Source: Rhodospirillaceae bacterium (GTDB lineage: Bacteria > Pseudomonadota > Alphaproteobacteria > UBA8366 > GCA-2717185). Taken from it: a DNA stretch of 46,756 nt. The position numbers and the translations under genes were made by a program. Below the pieces are notes generated by a model. The model did not search any database, had not been told where the DNA came from, and was given only the letters and a program-made list of their open reading frames with translations. Shown piece after piece: positions 33,542 to 42,015 of this stretch (position 1 is its first letter; every line of letters begins with the position of its first letter). Where the stretch lies: the NCBI GenBank assembly GCA_002717185.1, contig PBDC01000078.1:1-46756 (forward strand), written 5' to 3'.

Positions 33542-35628
33542 TGGCCGGCTACAGGTTGGGCGTCGATATTGGTGGTACTTTCACCGACATCGTCCTGCTG
33601 GGCGGCGACGGAGTACTTTTTAATAAAAAAATTCTTTCTACACCGGACGATTACAGCCGGGCCATTGAGGATGGTGTTCGCGAGCTACTGGAAACGAACG
33701 AAATAGCGGCTTCCGATATCGGCGAGGTCGCGCACGGAACTACCGTAGCGACAAACGCCATAATCGAGCGCAAGGGCGTCAAGGTCGCCCTGATCACCAC
33801 CGAAGGCTTCCGCGATGTGCTGGAAATCGCTCGCTTCCGCGCACCACGGCTCTACGACATCGGCTTCCGCAAACCGGAACCACTAGTCGAAAGGCGGCTG
33901 CGCTTCACCGTCCCTGAACGTATTACCGCCACGGGCGAAGTCGACAAGCCGCTCGACGAGAAGGAACTAATGAAAATCGCCAATCGGTGCGCCGAGGCTG
34001 GCGTCAACGCGATTGCGGTTTGTTTTCTCAACGCCTATGTCAACCCCCGGCATGAGGAACAATCGGCCATACTCCTGAACGATCTCTTGCCCGGCATCCC
34101 CGTCACCCGATCCAGCGAATTAGTCCCACAAATTCAAGAATACGAACGCACCAGTACTGCCGTCGTAAACGCCTACATCCGACCGGTGATCGAGCGCTAC
34201 GCCGCACGGTTGGAGGAACGGCTTGCCGGCATCGGCATCACCGCGCCGGTCAATATAATGCAATCGAACGGCGGTGTTTTGCCGGCTAAGGTGGCGGCCC
34301 AAAAACCGATTTTCGTCATCGAGAGCGGCCCCGCCGCCGGCGTAGTGGGCGCGCAACGCTTGGGTGGAAAACTCGATATTCCAGACTGTATCGTCTTCGA
34401 TATGGGCGGCACGACAGCCAAGGCGTCGATCATCGCCGGTGGAGACTTCGCGCTAGCACCAGAGACGGAGGTCGGCGGCGATGCGGCACTCGGCCACCGC
34501 ATGACCCAGGGCGGCGGCTATGTGGTGCAGGCACCGACTATCGACATCGCGGAAGTCGGCGCCGGTGGCGGCTCCATCGCCTGGATCGATTCCGGCGGCG
34601 GCATCCAGGTCGGTCCGCACAGCGCCGGTGCCGCACCCGGCCCGGTTTGCTATGGCCAGGGCGGCACCGAGGCGACAGTAACTGACGCGAATCTGCTGCT
34701 GGGTTATCTCAACCCGAACGCTCTAGTCGGTGGCGAACTTAATTTAGACTGGGACGGTGCTCAAAAATCATTGCAGGCACTAGGTGACGCGCTTGGCCAA
34801 AACCTCACCGACACGGCCTATGGCATTCATCTGATCGCTAACGCCCGGATGATGCGGGCGCTGAGCGCCGTTTCCTCAGAGCGCGGCCTCGACCCAGCCT
34901 ATTTCCCGCTGCTGGCCTTTGGTGGCAATGGTGGTGTGCATGTCTGTAACCTAGCCGAAGCACTGGGCACATCGCAGGTCCTGGTGCCACCAGCGGCAGG
35001 CCTGTTCAGCGCTGTCGGCTTGTTGTTTGCCGAGACCGAACATCAATGCATCCGAGCCTACTACCAACCATTCGACGAACTGGACCTGAGAGCCTGCAAC
35101 GGAGCCTTCAGGGCTCTCGCCGAAGAAGCGGAGGCGCTGGTCACCCAGGACGGATACGCTCCGGATGCCCGCCGCATAACCTGTTCAGCGGAGGTGAAAT
35201 ATGTTGGTCAGAACACGGCCCTGCCCCTGCCCGTTCCGCGTCTACCACTGAGTACAGCCGACCTCACTGACCTGGCGGAGGCCTTCGCAGTAGCGCATCA
35301 GTCCACCTTCGGCTACCGCTCCGACGATGAAAGTGTCCAGTTCGTTTCGCTGAAGGCGGTCGGCCAGGGAACGGCCGACACACCCCGCATCCCGGACAGC
35401 ATCACGCTCAAACGTGACACTCGGCCCCCGGCTACTACCCGGAAGGCATATTTCGGTGCCGACCATGGCTGGATTGAGACGTCAGTGCTCCCTCGGGTGG
35501 CCCTCAGCGCCGCGCCGCAGAGCGGACCGCTAATCATTGAAGAATATGATTGCACGACTGTCCTACGGCCGGGCTGGACGGCACAGCTGGACAGCTGGAG
35601 CAATATTGTGATCAAAACCGAAGCCTAA
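33541..35628 (+). CDS. hyuA: hydantoinase/oxoprolinase subunit A (HyuA-like), copy 2
   Basis: 695-aa ATPase subunit. Motifs: 'LGVDIGGTFTDIVLLGGDGV', 'VAHGTTVATNAIIERKGVKV', 'QEYERTSTAVVNAYIRPV', 'FDMGGTTAKASIIAGGDF', 'EVGAGGGSIAWIDSGGGIQV' and 'AFGGNGGVHVCNLAEALGTS'. Length is typical. It converges on the acyl-CoA synthetase gene with 17 nt between the stops. No oxidoreductase follows it, unlike copy 1, so the product is probably handled by other enzymes. It may act on hydantoin, oxoproline or a related cyclic compound, or function as a carboxylase subunit. Confidence 0.93.
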   Translation: MAGYRLGVDIGGTFTDIVLLGGDGVLFNKKILSTPDDYSRAIEDGVRELLETNEIAASDIGEVAHGTTVATNAIIERKGVKVALITTEGFRDVLEIARFRAPRLYDIGFRKPEPLVERRLRFTVPERITATGEVDKPLDEKELMKIANRCAEAGVNAIAVCFLNAYVNPRHEEQSAILLNDLLPGIPVTRSSELVPQIQEYERTSTAVVNAYIRPVIERYAARLEERLAGIGITAPVNIMQSNGGVLPAKVAAQKPIFVIESGPAAGVVGAQRLGGKLDIPDCIVFDMGGTTAKASIIAGGDFALAPETEVGGDAALGHRMTQGGGYVVQAPTIDIAEVGAGGGSIAWIDSGGGIQVGPHSAGAAPGPVCYGQGGTEATVTDANLLLGYLNPNALVGGELNLDWDGAQKSLQALGDALGQNLTDTAYGIHLIANARMMRALSAVSSERGLDPAYFPLLAFGGNGGVHVCNLAEALGTSQVLVPPAAGLFSAVGLLFAETEHQCIRAYYQPFDELDLRACNGAFRALAEEAEALVTQDGYAPDARRITCSAEVKYVGQNTALPLPVPRLPLSTADLTDLAEAFAVAHQSTFGYRSDDESVQFVSLKAVGQGTADTPRIPDSITLKRDTRPPATTRKAYFGADHGWIETSVLPRVALSAAPQSGPLIIEEYDCTTVLRPGWTAQLDSWSNIVIKTEA

Positions 35629-35645
35629 CCGCTTTTCGTCTACCT

Positions 35646-37742
35646 TCAGCGTATAAGCAAGGCGTCCACGACCATCACATCGCCCTTACACGCACCGACG
35701 AGAACCGGGTTCAGGTCGCATTCGGTGATGATGTCGCCGAAGTCTCCGGCCAAACGAGAGAGGTTGACAAGTAGACGTGCAAGTGTGTCGATATCCGTCT
35801 CTGGCACCAGGTTACGGTAGCCGGCCAACCTTTTTCCCAGATCAGTCGACGAGATCATTCTCCGGGCTTCATAGAGGTCTAACGGCGCCAAGCCAAGGGC
35901 GCGATCAGCAGTGAGCTCAACCAGGGTACCGCCAGTGCCGACGACTACTTTCGCACCGAAGGGTGGGACAGCAACGAAGCCAGCGACGGCTTCCAGGTCA
36001 CCGTCGAAGTACGATTGCAATTCGTAACCGTCGATTACCGCTTCGGGCGCCGTTTCGCGGACATTCTTTTCGATATCAGAAATGGCCATGCCGAGCGCCA
36101 CAACGTCCTTGATACAGGTGACGACTCCGCCCAGTTCTGAGCGGTGAGCGATATCTCGCGAGGCAACTTTGACCACTAAAGGAAAACCAACCTCCGCGGC
36201 ACGGTTGGCTGCTTCGGTGGCGTCCTGAACTATTGTTGAGGCGATGACCGGTATATTATAAGCCCGCAGAAGCTGGGCGCTTTGCACCGGCTTGAGCTGG
36301 CCAGTCTGCGCAGTTATTTCTGCACGCAAGGCTTTGATTTCAGGGCCAGGCGAGGAAACAGCCAGAGCTTTTTGCGGCGTTACCTCTCCGGCATAGCATG
36401 CCCGAATGCCCACTAAACCTTCACGAATGCCACGAATAACAGGAATGCCACCAGACTCGAAAGCCGCTAATAATTCTGGATGGAGGTCTTGTGAGGATGG
36501 CGAAATTGCAACAATTGGCTTAGTCGTCTTAACGGCGCTGCGACGATAGGCAGCTACGACGGAAAGATAGTACCGCAGCGAGCGATCGTTCAGGCTAGCC
36601 TGACTATCCTGGATCAAGGCCAGCGCAACTGTTTCGGGATTGGCCAGGATTGCGTCGATCCCACCCTCATTGTCTCTCGTCTCACGTCCCACGACTGCCC
36701 CGAGATCAACCGGATTACTGCCTGATATACCCGGTAGGACATCTTGTAGGTTTCTAACCGTCAGCTGATCAAAGCTCGCCAGAGCGACACCGGCTGATTC
36801 CGCCAAATCGCAGGCAAGCGCTGTCTGGCCACCGGAAATTCCAGCGATCGCAAGCCCACCCAGCCCCGGTTGCCGCCCCCAGGCAGCAAGACATTGCAAC
36901 GAAGCGATCAATTCATCGTAGTCGTCGACTACCGGAATGCCGTGATCGCGGAAGAAGAGCTCGTAGGTATCCGCATCGCTTGTCATCGCTCCGGTATGCG
37001 CACGCGCCGCAGCAGAGCCAGTCCGCGACCGTCCAACATTCAGCACAACAAGAGATTTGCCATTTGAGAAGAGCTTGCGCGCCGCTTCCGCGAAGGCGGC
37101 CGGCCGCTTGATCGACTCCAGGATAACACCAACAACGGCCGTACAGCTGTCCTTTGCAAACCATTGCATGTAGTTGTCCGCGGCAAGTTGGAATTCACTG
37201 CCCACTGTGACGATCTTGGCAAAGCCAAAAGGCGCCGAATTTATGATCGAAATCGCCGCCGATCCCGATTGGGCGATAAGTGAAACCGGTCCGGTTCTCA
37301 AACTCTCCGTCGGTTTAGCAGGATATAAAAATATACCATCCGTACAATTTATCAGACCCATGCAGTTAGGGCCGTGAACGTTCATCCGCAGCCGTTCCGC
37401 CATCGACCGGAACGTATCCGTTTCCAACGCGGTGAAACCCGCAGAGAAGAATATCGCCGACGCAACGCCGGCCGCATCCAGGGCTGCTGCAGTCTCCGCC
37501 GACGCATGTGCCGGCACTGAAGCGATAGCCAGGTCGACCCCAGATGGTAATTCGTCAATCGAGCGGATGGTAGGCAGACCATCGATCGTTGTCGCAACTG
37601 GATGCACAGGCAGGATCTCTCCTACGAACCCGCGACAAGTCAGATTGTCGATAACGATATTGCCCTGTGATTGGTTACGCGAAGAAGCGCCAATTACCGC
37701 GATCCGACGGGGCTGAACAAGCGTCTCGACGTCGCGTAACAT
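35646..37742 (-). CDS. acyl-CoA synthetase, ADP(NDP)-forming type (copy 2)
   Basis: 698-aa ADP-forming acid--CoA ligase. The CoA-binding domain is at the N-terminus ('RRIAVIGASSRNQSQGNIVI'), the likely phospho-His lies in 'AARAHTGAMTSDADTYELFF', and the ATP-grasp domain starts near residue 475 ('SAQLLRAYNIPVIASTIVQD', 'PLVVKVASRDIAHRSELGGV', 'ECDLNPVLVGACKGDVMVVD'). I start at the ATG that overlaps the stop of the amidohydrolase-fold gene by one base (TAATG); the TTG three codons earlier is less likely. It is the last gene of the six-gene minus-strand operon. Differences from the copy at 3.7-5.9 kb are large, so the two probably activate different acids. Confidence 0.92.
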   Translation of the reverse strand: MLRDVETLVQPRRIAVIGASSRNQSQGNIVIDNLTCRGFVGEILPVHPVATTIDGLPTIRSIDELPSGVDLAIASVPAHASAETAAALDAAGVASAIFFSAGFTALETDTFRSMAERLRMNVHGPNCMGLINCTDGIFLYPAKPTESLRTGPVSLIAQSGSAAISIINSAPFGFAKIVTVGSEFQLAADNYMQWFAKDSCTAVVGVILESIKRPAAFAEAARKLFSNGKSLVVLNVGRSRTGSAAARAHTGAMTSDADTYELFFRDHGIPVVDDYDELIASLQCLAAWGRQPGLGGLAIAGISGGQTALACDLAESAGVALASFDQLTVRNLQDVLPGISGSNPVDLGAVVGRETRDNEGGIDAILANPETVALALIQDSQASLNDRSLRYYLSVVAAYRRSAVKTTKPIVAISPSSQDLHPELLAAFESGGIPVIRGIREGLVGIRACYAGEVTPQKALAVSSPGPEIKALRAEITAQTGQLKPVQSAQLLRAYNIPVIASTIVQDATEAANRAAEVGFPLVVKVASRDIAHRSELGGVVTCIKDVVALGMAISDIEKNVRETAPEAVIDGYELQSYFDGDLEAVAGFVAVPPFGAKVVVGTGGTLVELTADRALGLAPLDLYEARRMISSTDLGKRLAGYRNLVPETDIDTLARLLVNLSRLAGDFGDIITECDLNPVLVGACKGDVMVVDALLIR

Positions 37743-38635
37743 TAGTCGCAAAAGAAGCTAATCGCGTTCCCGTATAGCCATTTTTGCAGAACGTGGTCCT
37801 TGAGGGGAAGGGCCTGATATTCGTCAATCAGTTCGTCATAACCACAGCCAAACATGTAGCGGGAGAAGCCAATCATCACCTTGTCCTGCAACAGTGTGTT
37901 GCCAAATTGCAGGAACTGCTCCCAGCCGGAACCCAAGGTGCCAAAATGGCGCGGACGATGCGCGGCGGTATCGCAGTACATGTTCGGATGACGACGCAAG
38001 ATACCGACCATGTCGCCGATCCAGGGCCAGCCGGACAGCCCCGCGATCATGCGCAGCTCCGGAAAATCAATTGCAATTGTGTCGAGGTGGCGCGGATGGC
38101 CAAGTTCGTAGGGCCGGTCATTTGCGTAGGTCATCGCAGTGTAGAGACGGACAGGTATGCCGAGCTCACAGCATTTGGCGTAGAGCGGGTAATAGCGCCG
38201 ATCGCTAGCCTCTAGCCCATTATAGAGGGGCGAGACACGGAACCCGTCCGCCCCCTCCTCCTTCACCAGCCGTTCCAACTCACGCACAGCACGCATGCCA
38301 TCCAAGGGGTCAAGCCAGGCGAAAATCTTGAAACGGCCAGGAAATTCCTGGTGAGTCTTTCCGATTTCATCGTTCGGTAGACCGACCAAATTGCCGAATT
38401 CGACACCGGACGCGTCCATCTCCTGCACAACGTCCGACAGAGGTGTAGCTGGTTTAGCCTCCGTATCAGCGTAGCCGCTGCCAAAGATTAAATCGTAATT
38501 TTTAAAGCCGTACCCTTCAGGTCGCGGCAGAGCCTCCGGAAAAGGTGTGCCCGGCCGACCCCTGATTGCCTCGCCGATTACCTTCGCACGACCGATTTTA
38601 GGTGCGCCTATCTCCAAATCGATAATCTTGGTCAT
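37742..38635 (-). CDS. amidohydrolase-fold protein lacking its metal ligands
   Basis: 297 aa. Overall it matches the amidohydrolase_2 TIM-barrel family, for example 'YELGHPRHLDTIAIDFPEL', 'GSGWEQFLQFGNTLLQDKVM' and 'LPLKDHVLQKWLYGNA'. The ligand positions are changed. The N-terminal HxH is replaced by 'IIDLEIGAPK'. The usual 'IHTGMT' is 'LYTAMTYAN'. The usual 'AHGGWPW' is 'AGLSGWPW'. The final 'GTDWP' is 'GFSRYMFG'. So all expected metal ligands are absent, and it is probably a non-hydrolytic or regulatory relative. It is coupled to the CoA ligase downstream by a 1-base overlap. The frame is intact, so it is not a simple pseudogene. Confidence 0.85.
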   Translation of the reverse strand: MTKIIDLEIGAPKIGRAKVIGEAIRGRPGTPFPEALPRPEGYGFKNYDLIFGSGYADTEAKPATPLSDVVQEMDASGVEFGNLVGLPNDEIGKTHQEFPGRFKIFAWLDPLDGMRAVRELERLVKEEGADGFRVSPLYNGLEASDRRYYPLYAKCCELGIPVRLYTAMTYANDRPYELGHPRHLDTIAIDFPELRMIAGLSGWPWIGDMVGILRRHPNMYCDTAAHRPRHFGTLGSGWEQFLQFGNTLLQDKVMIGFSRYMFGCGYDELIDEYQALPLKDHVLQKWLYGNAISFFCD

Positions 38636-38700
38636 GTCGCGTCCCTTTCCGCTTTAATAACCTTAAAAACCTCTACAGGAGTCGACCACATCACTACTGG

Positions 38701-38952
38701 TCAAGCCAACCGCCTGACCCGGAAAAATCCATAGACACTGGCGACGAGCCAAAACCCCTCGATCAGCGCTGCCGACAAGTTGAACTCAAAATAAAGCGAG
38801 AACAGGATGAATGCGGAACCGAACCCATTCAGGACAGAAAAAAGCAGCCGTTCCGAAGAGATCTTGCCAAGTTGCAACAAAGAATACATGCCCACAACGA
38901 GGACAACCCCGACCGTCCCGACAATATCGTGAAATTCCAGGCTAAATTGCAA
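38701..38952 (-). CDS. small membrane protein, CBU_0592-like
   Basis: 83-aa inner-membrane protein, three hydrophobic helices ('IVGTVGVVLVVGMYSLLQLG', 'LLFSVLNGFGSAFILFSLYF', 'LIEGFWLVASVYGFF') ending in a basic tail 'RVRRLA'. The fold and the 'NGFGSAFILFSLYFEFN' segment resemble the small CBU_0592 permease-like family, a match made from memory. I choose a TTG start at 38952 because GGGAG stands 7 nt before it; longer readings run into the dioxygenase gene. It starts 16 nt after the third dioxygenase stop and belongs to that operon. Role unknown; it could be a small transporter or membrane anchor. Confidence 0.75.
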   Translation of the reverse strand: MQFSLEFHDIVGTVGVVLVVGMYSLLQLGKISSERLLFSVLNGFGSAFILFSLYFEFNLSAALIEGFWLVASVYGFFRVRRLA

Positions 38953-38968
38953 AGTGTTTCTCCCAAGA

Positions 38969-39832
38969 TCACACGACCTGTTGGGTCTCACGTAAAGTGG
39001 TACGGTGCATGAGGCGGCGATAGCGGTCGAGGTCGAATGGCATTGCGGCATGGAGGACGCGGCGATTGTCCCACAGTACAGCGTCCCCAACCCGCCAGAC
39101 ATGGCGGTAGACGAAGGCGTCCTGCGTCGCGTGCACTGTCAGGTCGGCGATGAAGGCCAAAGCCTTATCTTGCGACCAACCCTCGATCCCGACCGTTACC
39201 TTGGCACCGAAGTAAAGTGCCTTTCGGCCAGTCATCGGATGGTGCCTCACGAGAGGCCAGGTGACCGCATCGGGCACCGGCGCCTGCCGACCCTCATCGT
39301 AGGGTTTGTCACCGGATTGCTGCCGCAGATAGACACGTAGTCCAGTCACAGAATGGACCGCATTTAAGTAGTTGAAGGATGCCTTGTCTTTGGATGACAG
39401 CGCGTCATAAGCGCTGTACATGCAAGCAAACAGTGTATCACCACCGTCCGGCGGAACCTCTTTTGCGTAAAGCATCGAGGCACGGGCCGGAACATCTCGG
39501 TGGATATGATCAGTGTGCCACTCCAAATCCTCACTACCGAACTGCGGAGCGAAGGTAACCGGCCGAGCACCAGTATTGCCAACAACAAAGATCTCCGGAT
39601 GATTGTCCAGCCGGGCATCGATATTACCGGTAGGCTCGAGCGGCCCTAGCCTGGCCGAGAATGCCACCTGCTGCGCCGGGCTCATCGCCTGATCTGGAAA
39701 GACCAGTACACCATACCGCTCCAACGCGGTTTCGATTGCACTGATCACCGCTCCATCTGGTTTACGACGCATATCTACACCGGTCACAGTCGCGCCGATC
39801 ACGTTCGAAAAGGGAGTGACAGCAATGGCCAT
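38969..39832 (-). CDS. TauD/TfdA-family Fe(II)/2-oxoglutarate dioxygenase (copy 3)
   Basis: 287 aa. Iron triad: 'LEWHTDHIHRDVPARASMLY' (HxD) and 'VLWDNRRVLHAAMPFDLDRY' (His); 2-oxoglutarate Arg in 'RRLMHRTTLRE'. The ATG at 39832 overlaps the aldolase stop by one base (TGATG), so the two are coupled. This is the enzyme that shares an operon with a HpaI-type aldolase, a NIPSNAP protein and a CoA ligase, so hydroxylation probably comes before a retro-aldol cleavage. Substrate unknown. Confidence 0.93.
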   Translation of the reverse strand: MAIAVTPFSNVIGATVTGVDMRRKPDGAVISAIETALERYGVLVFPDQAMSPAQQVAFSARLGPLEPTGNIDARLDNHPEIFVVGNTGARPVTFAPQFGSEDLEWHTDHIHRDVPARASMLYAKEVPPDGGDTLFACMYSAYDALSSKDKASFNYLNAVHSVTGLRVYLRQQSGDKPYDEGRQAPVPDAVTWPLVRHHPMTGRKALYFGAKVTVGIEGWSQDKALAFIADLTVHATQDAFVYRHVWRVGDAVLWDNRRVLHAAMPFDLDRYRRLMHRTTLRETQQVV

Positions 39833-40611
39833 CAAACCAGCGCCTCGCGCAGCGCCACCGTATGGTTAGTTGCGGCGAGCTGCAGGAAGCGCAGATCGGT
39901 CTGCGTCGTCACGAACCGTGTGCCCTTGCGGATGAAGTTGACCTGGCGCGCCAGGTCCCGTTCGCCGCCCAACCCAGCTACCTTGCCATTCGCGGCACAA
40001 GCCTCGATTACCCTATCGATGGCCGCCACATGCTCCGGCGACCCGAACTGACCAGGCATAGCCATATCGAGCAACAGATCATTGCTGCCGACATGCACCA
40101 CATCAACGCCATCAACGGCAGCGATCGCTTCGACATTTTCGAGCCCAGCCCGCGTCTCCACCATGCAAACAACGAGAGTGAGATCGTTTATCCGCGCTGT
40201 CGCCTCGTCCACTGGTAGCGGTTCGTAGTCGAAATGTGGAAAGGCGCCACCGACCGACCGTTTGCCGACCGGCGCGAATTTTGCTCGGTCGACGCCGCGC
40301 TGGGCTTCCGCGCTGGTATTGATGTCCGGGAACACGACCCCGGTCACGCCGTTGTCCAGCAGTAATGCCGTATTAGGGTCGTCGCAGCTGCGCACACGGA
40401 CCAACGGCGCCACCCCACAACCGAGCGCCGAATGTGCTATATGTCCCACTGTCTCCACATCGTAGAGACCGTGCTGCATGTCGATAAAAAGAAAATCATG
40501 GCCAGAGGATTTGGCGATCCGCGCCACATCGCTGGAACGCGCTAGGCGAACATTCATGCCCAGCGCGACACCGCCGGACGACAGACGCTCTTTAACCGGG
40601 TTCTCGCTCAC
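39832..40611 (-). CDS. HpcH/HpaI-family aldolase
   Basis: 259-aa class II pyruvate aldolase of the HpaI/citrate lyase beta superfamily; TIM barrel with divalent metal. 'DFLFIDMQHGLYDVETVGHI' and 'PLVRVRSCDDPNTALLLDNG' are typical. The metal-binding Glu is in 'VCMVETRAGLENVEAI' and the Asp in 'VDVVHVGSNDLLLDMAM'. I prefer the GTG at 40611, which is 6 nt after GGAG; a TTG one codon earlier also fits. It probably cleaves a 4-hydroxy-2-oxoacid to pyruvate (or another 2-oxoacid) and an aldehyde. It follows the NIPSNAP gene by 9 nt. Confidence 0.92.
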   Translation of the reverse strand: MSENPVKERLSSGGVALGMNVRLARSSDVARIAKSSGHDFLFIDMQHGLYDVETVGHIAHSALGCGVAPLVRVRSCDDPNTALLLDNGVTGVVFPDINTSAEAQRGVDRAKFAPVGKRSVGGAFPHFDYEPLPVDEATARINDLTLVVCMVETRAGLENVEAIAAVDGVDVVHVGSNDLLLDMAMPGQFGSPEHVAAIDRVIEACAANGKVAGLGGERDLARQVNFIRKGTRFVTTQTDLRFLQLAATNHTVALREALV

Positions 40612-40620
40612 CAACTTCTC

Positions 40621-40947
40621 CTATTTGACGGCGGAAAAGCTGGTCGGCTGTAGCATGTAGTTCACGACCTTAGCGACGATCTGCCCGTCTTTTTCCGTCT
40701 CCGCCCGTTTCTCCAGCCATTCTGGGTCGGCAGCGAACTTGTTCCACTTCTCCTCACGTTCAGCCAGGCTTTCCCATTCAAGCATGTAGTAAAGGTCCTG
40801 GTTCGAATCACCGACGAGCATCGTCCAGAATCCAGCTTGGCGAATTCCATGCTTTTCCCAAAGTTTGAGCGTAATCGTATCAAAGCGATTCAACAATGCC
40901 GGCAAACGGCCGGGAACGCAGTGATAAATACGTAGTTCATGAATCAT
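40621..40947 (-). CDS. NIPSNAP-family protein
   Basis: 108-aa ferredoxin-like (dimeric alpha+beta barrel) protein of the NIPSNAP family. 'MIHELRIYHCVPGRLPALLN', 'EKHGIRQAGFWTMLVGDSNQ', 'LYYMLEWESLAEREEKWNKF' and 'DPEWLEKRAETEKDG' match the family well. I start at the ATG with GGGAGG six bases upstream; a longer reading would add a poor N-terminus. It is the first gene of the minus-strand operon. The molecular role of bacterial NIPSNAP proteins is not settled; they often sit in catabolic clusters and may be isomerase or monooxygenase-like helpers. Confidence 0.92.
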   Translation of the reverse strand: MIHELRIYHCVPGRLPALLNRFDTITLKLWEKHGIRQAGFWTMLVGDSNQDLYYMLEWESLAEREEKWNKFAADPEWLEKRAETEKDGQIVAKVVNYMLQPTSFSAVK

Positions 40948-41083
40948 AAGGGCCTCCCTTTCTTGTTCTTCTTTAGTTTGACATGGAAACAATTTAAACG
41001 ACAGCGGTCGACCCACTGCGGCCAATCGACACGTGCCATCCCAATTGCCGTGTCGTGCGAATCCGAAGATATTATTGTTTCCT

Positions 41084-41485
41084 ATGATGTTCAGAACTCA
41101 TTCCCATCGGCAAATCGCATTCTTTGCCGCATTCACCCTCGCGCTTCAGACGCTGTTCGCCAACGACTTGCAGGCAGCGTTCGCCGTTGAAAGCGGGACG
41201 GCATCCTATATTGCGTTGTGCACTGGAGAAGGTTTCAAACAGATCGCACTCGACGTTCAGGGTCGACCGATTCCCCAATCACACGAGCAGGAGAATTGTG
41301 CGGATTGCGTTCTCACTTGCGGCGCTCCGGTCGCCCTTCCGCCCAATACGCCACAAGCAGACCAGCCGACCTTACCTCTCGTTCTGCCCATATCTCTTCA
41401 TGATGTTCAGAGCGCCGAAACCCCCACACAAATTCCTCACAGTCGCGCGCCGCCGCCATCGCAGAACTGTAGTCGACAAATGTGA
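41084..41485 (+). CDS. DUF2946-like exported cysteine-containing protein
   Basis: 133 aa. An N-terminal hydrophobic helix ('QIAFFAAFTLALQTLFAN') is likely a signal peptide or anchor. After it comes 'IALCTGEGFKQIALDVQGRP', then 'ENCADCVLTCGAPVALPP' with four cysteines in both blocks together. This pattern fits the DUF2946 family, which I recall near copper chaperone genes. The ATG at 41084 (or the next ATG at 41087) starts the helix. The PCu(A)C gene follows 30 bases later in the same direction. It probably binds or handles copper in the periplasm; that role is inferred from the neighbour and cysteines. Confidence 0.72.
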   Translation: MMFRTHSHRQIAFFAAFTLALQTLFANDLQAAFAVESGTASYIALCTGEGFKQIALDVQGRPIPQSHEQENCADCVLTCGAPVALPPNTPQADQPTLPLVLPISLHDVQSAETPTQIPHSRAPPPSQNCSRQM

Positions 41486-41515
41486 ACAGCGGCTGTCTCA
41501 CAGAAAGAGGAACCA

Positions 41516-42007
41516 ATGAAATTTGTAAAAATTCTTATCGTCGCAATAACTCTCGCGACAGGATATGGCACTCCCAGCTTGGCCAGCGATGCCAAAATCG
41601 GCAATTTAAGCGTCAATTCCGCATGGGCACGCCCCTCCATTGGAAAGCGGGGCAATAGCGCGGCCTACATGGTGATCAAAAATGCGGGCCCTATGGATCG
41701 GCTGATTTCTGCCTCATCGCCACAGGCCGGCAAAGTCGAACTACACAACCATATCCGGGATGGCGATATCATGCGCATGCGCCAAGTCGAGGGTGGCGTC
41801 CCCGTGCCCGCCCACGGCAGCGTGTCCCTAAAACCGGGCAGCTATCACGTTATGATCATGAAGCTCAGGGCTCCCATAGAGAAAGGCAGCAAGCTGCCGT
41901 TGACCCTGACCTTCGAAAAAGCTGGCACGGTAACATTGCATGCGGCGGTGAAGATGAAAGCGGGCGCTTCAGGCCATTCCAGCATGAAAGGACATGGCCA
42001 CAAATAG
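41516..42007 (+). CDS. PCu(A)C-type periplasmic copper chaperone
   Basis: 163 aa. A signal peptide covers residues 1-24 ('FVKILIVAITLATG', cleavage near 'SLAS'). The PCu(A)C domain (DUF461) follows with the ligand set His and Met: 'VELHNHIRDGDIMRMRQVEG' and 'KPGSYHVMIM'. A His/Met-rich tail ends 'GHSSMKGHGHK', which may bind more copper. Such proteins deliver Cu(I) to the CuA centre of cytochrome oxidase. AGAGG precedes the ATG. It shares an orientation with the DUF2946-like gene 30 bases upstream. Confidence 0.93.
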   Translation: MKFVKILIVAITLATGYGTPSLASDAKIGNLSVNSAWARPSIGKRGNSAAYMVIKNAGPMDRLISASSPQAGKVELHNHIRDGDIMRMRQVEGGVPVPAHGSVSLKPGSYHVMIMKLRAPIEKGSKLPLTLTFEKAGTVTLHAAVKMKAGASGHSSMKGHGHK

Positions 42008-42015
42008 GCAAGCGG

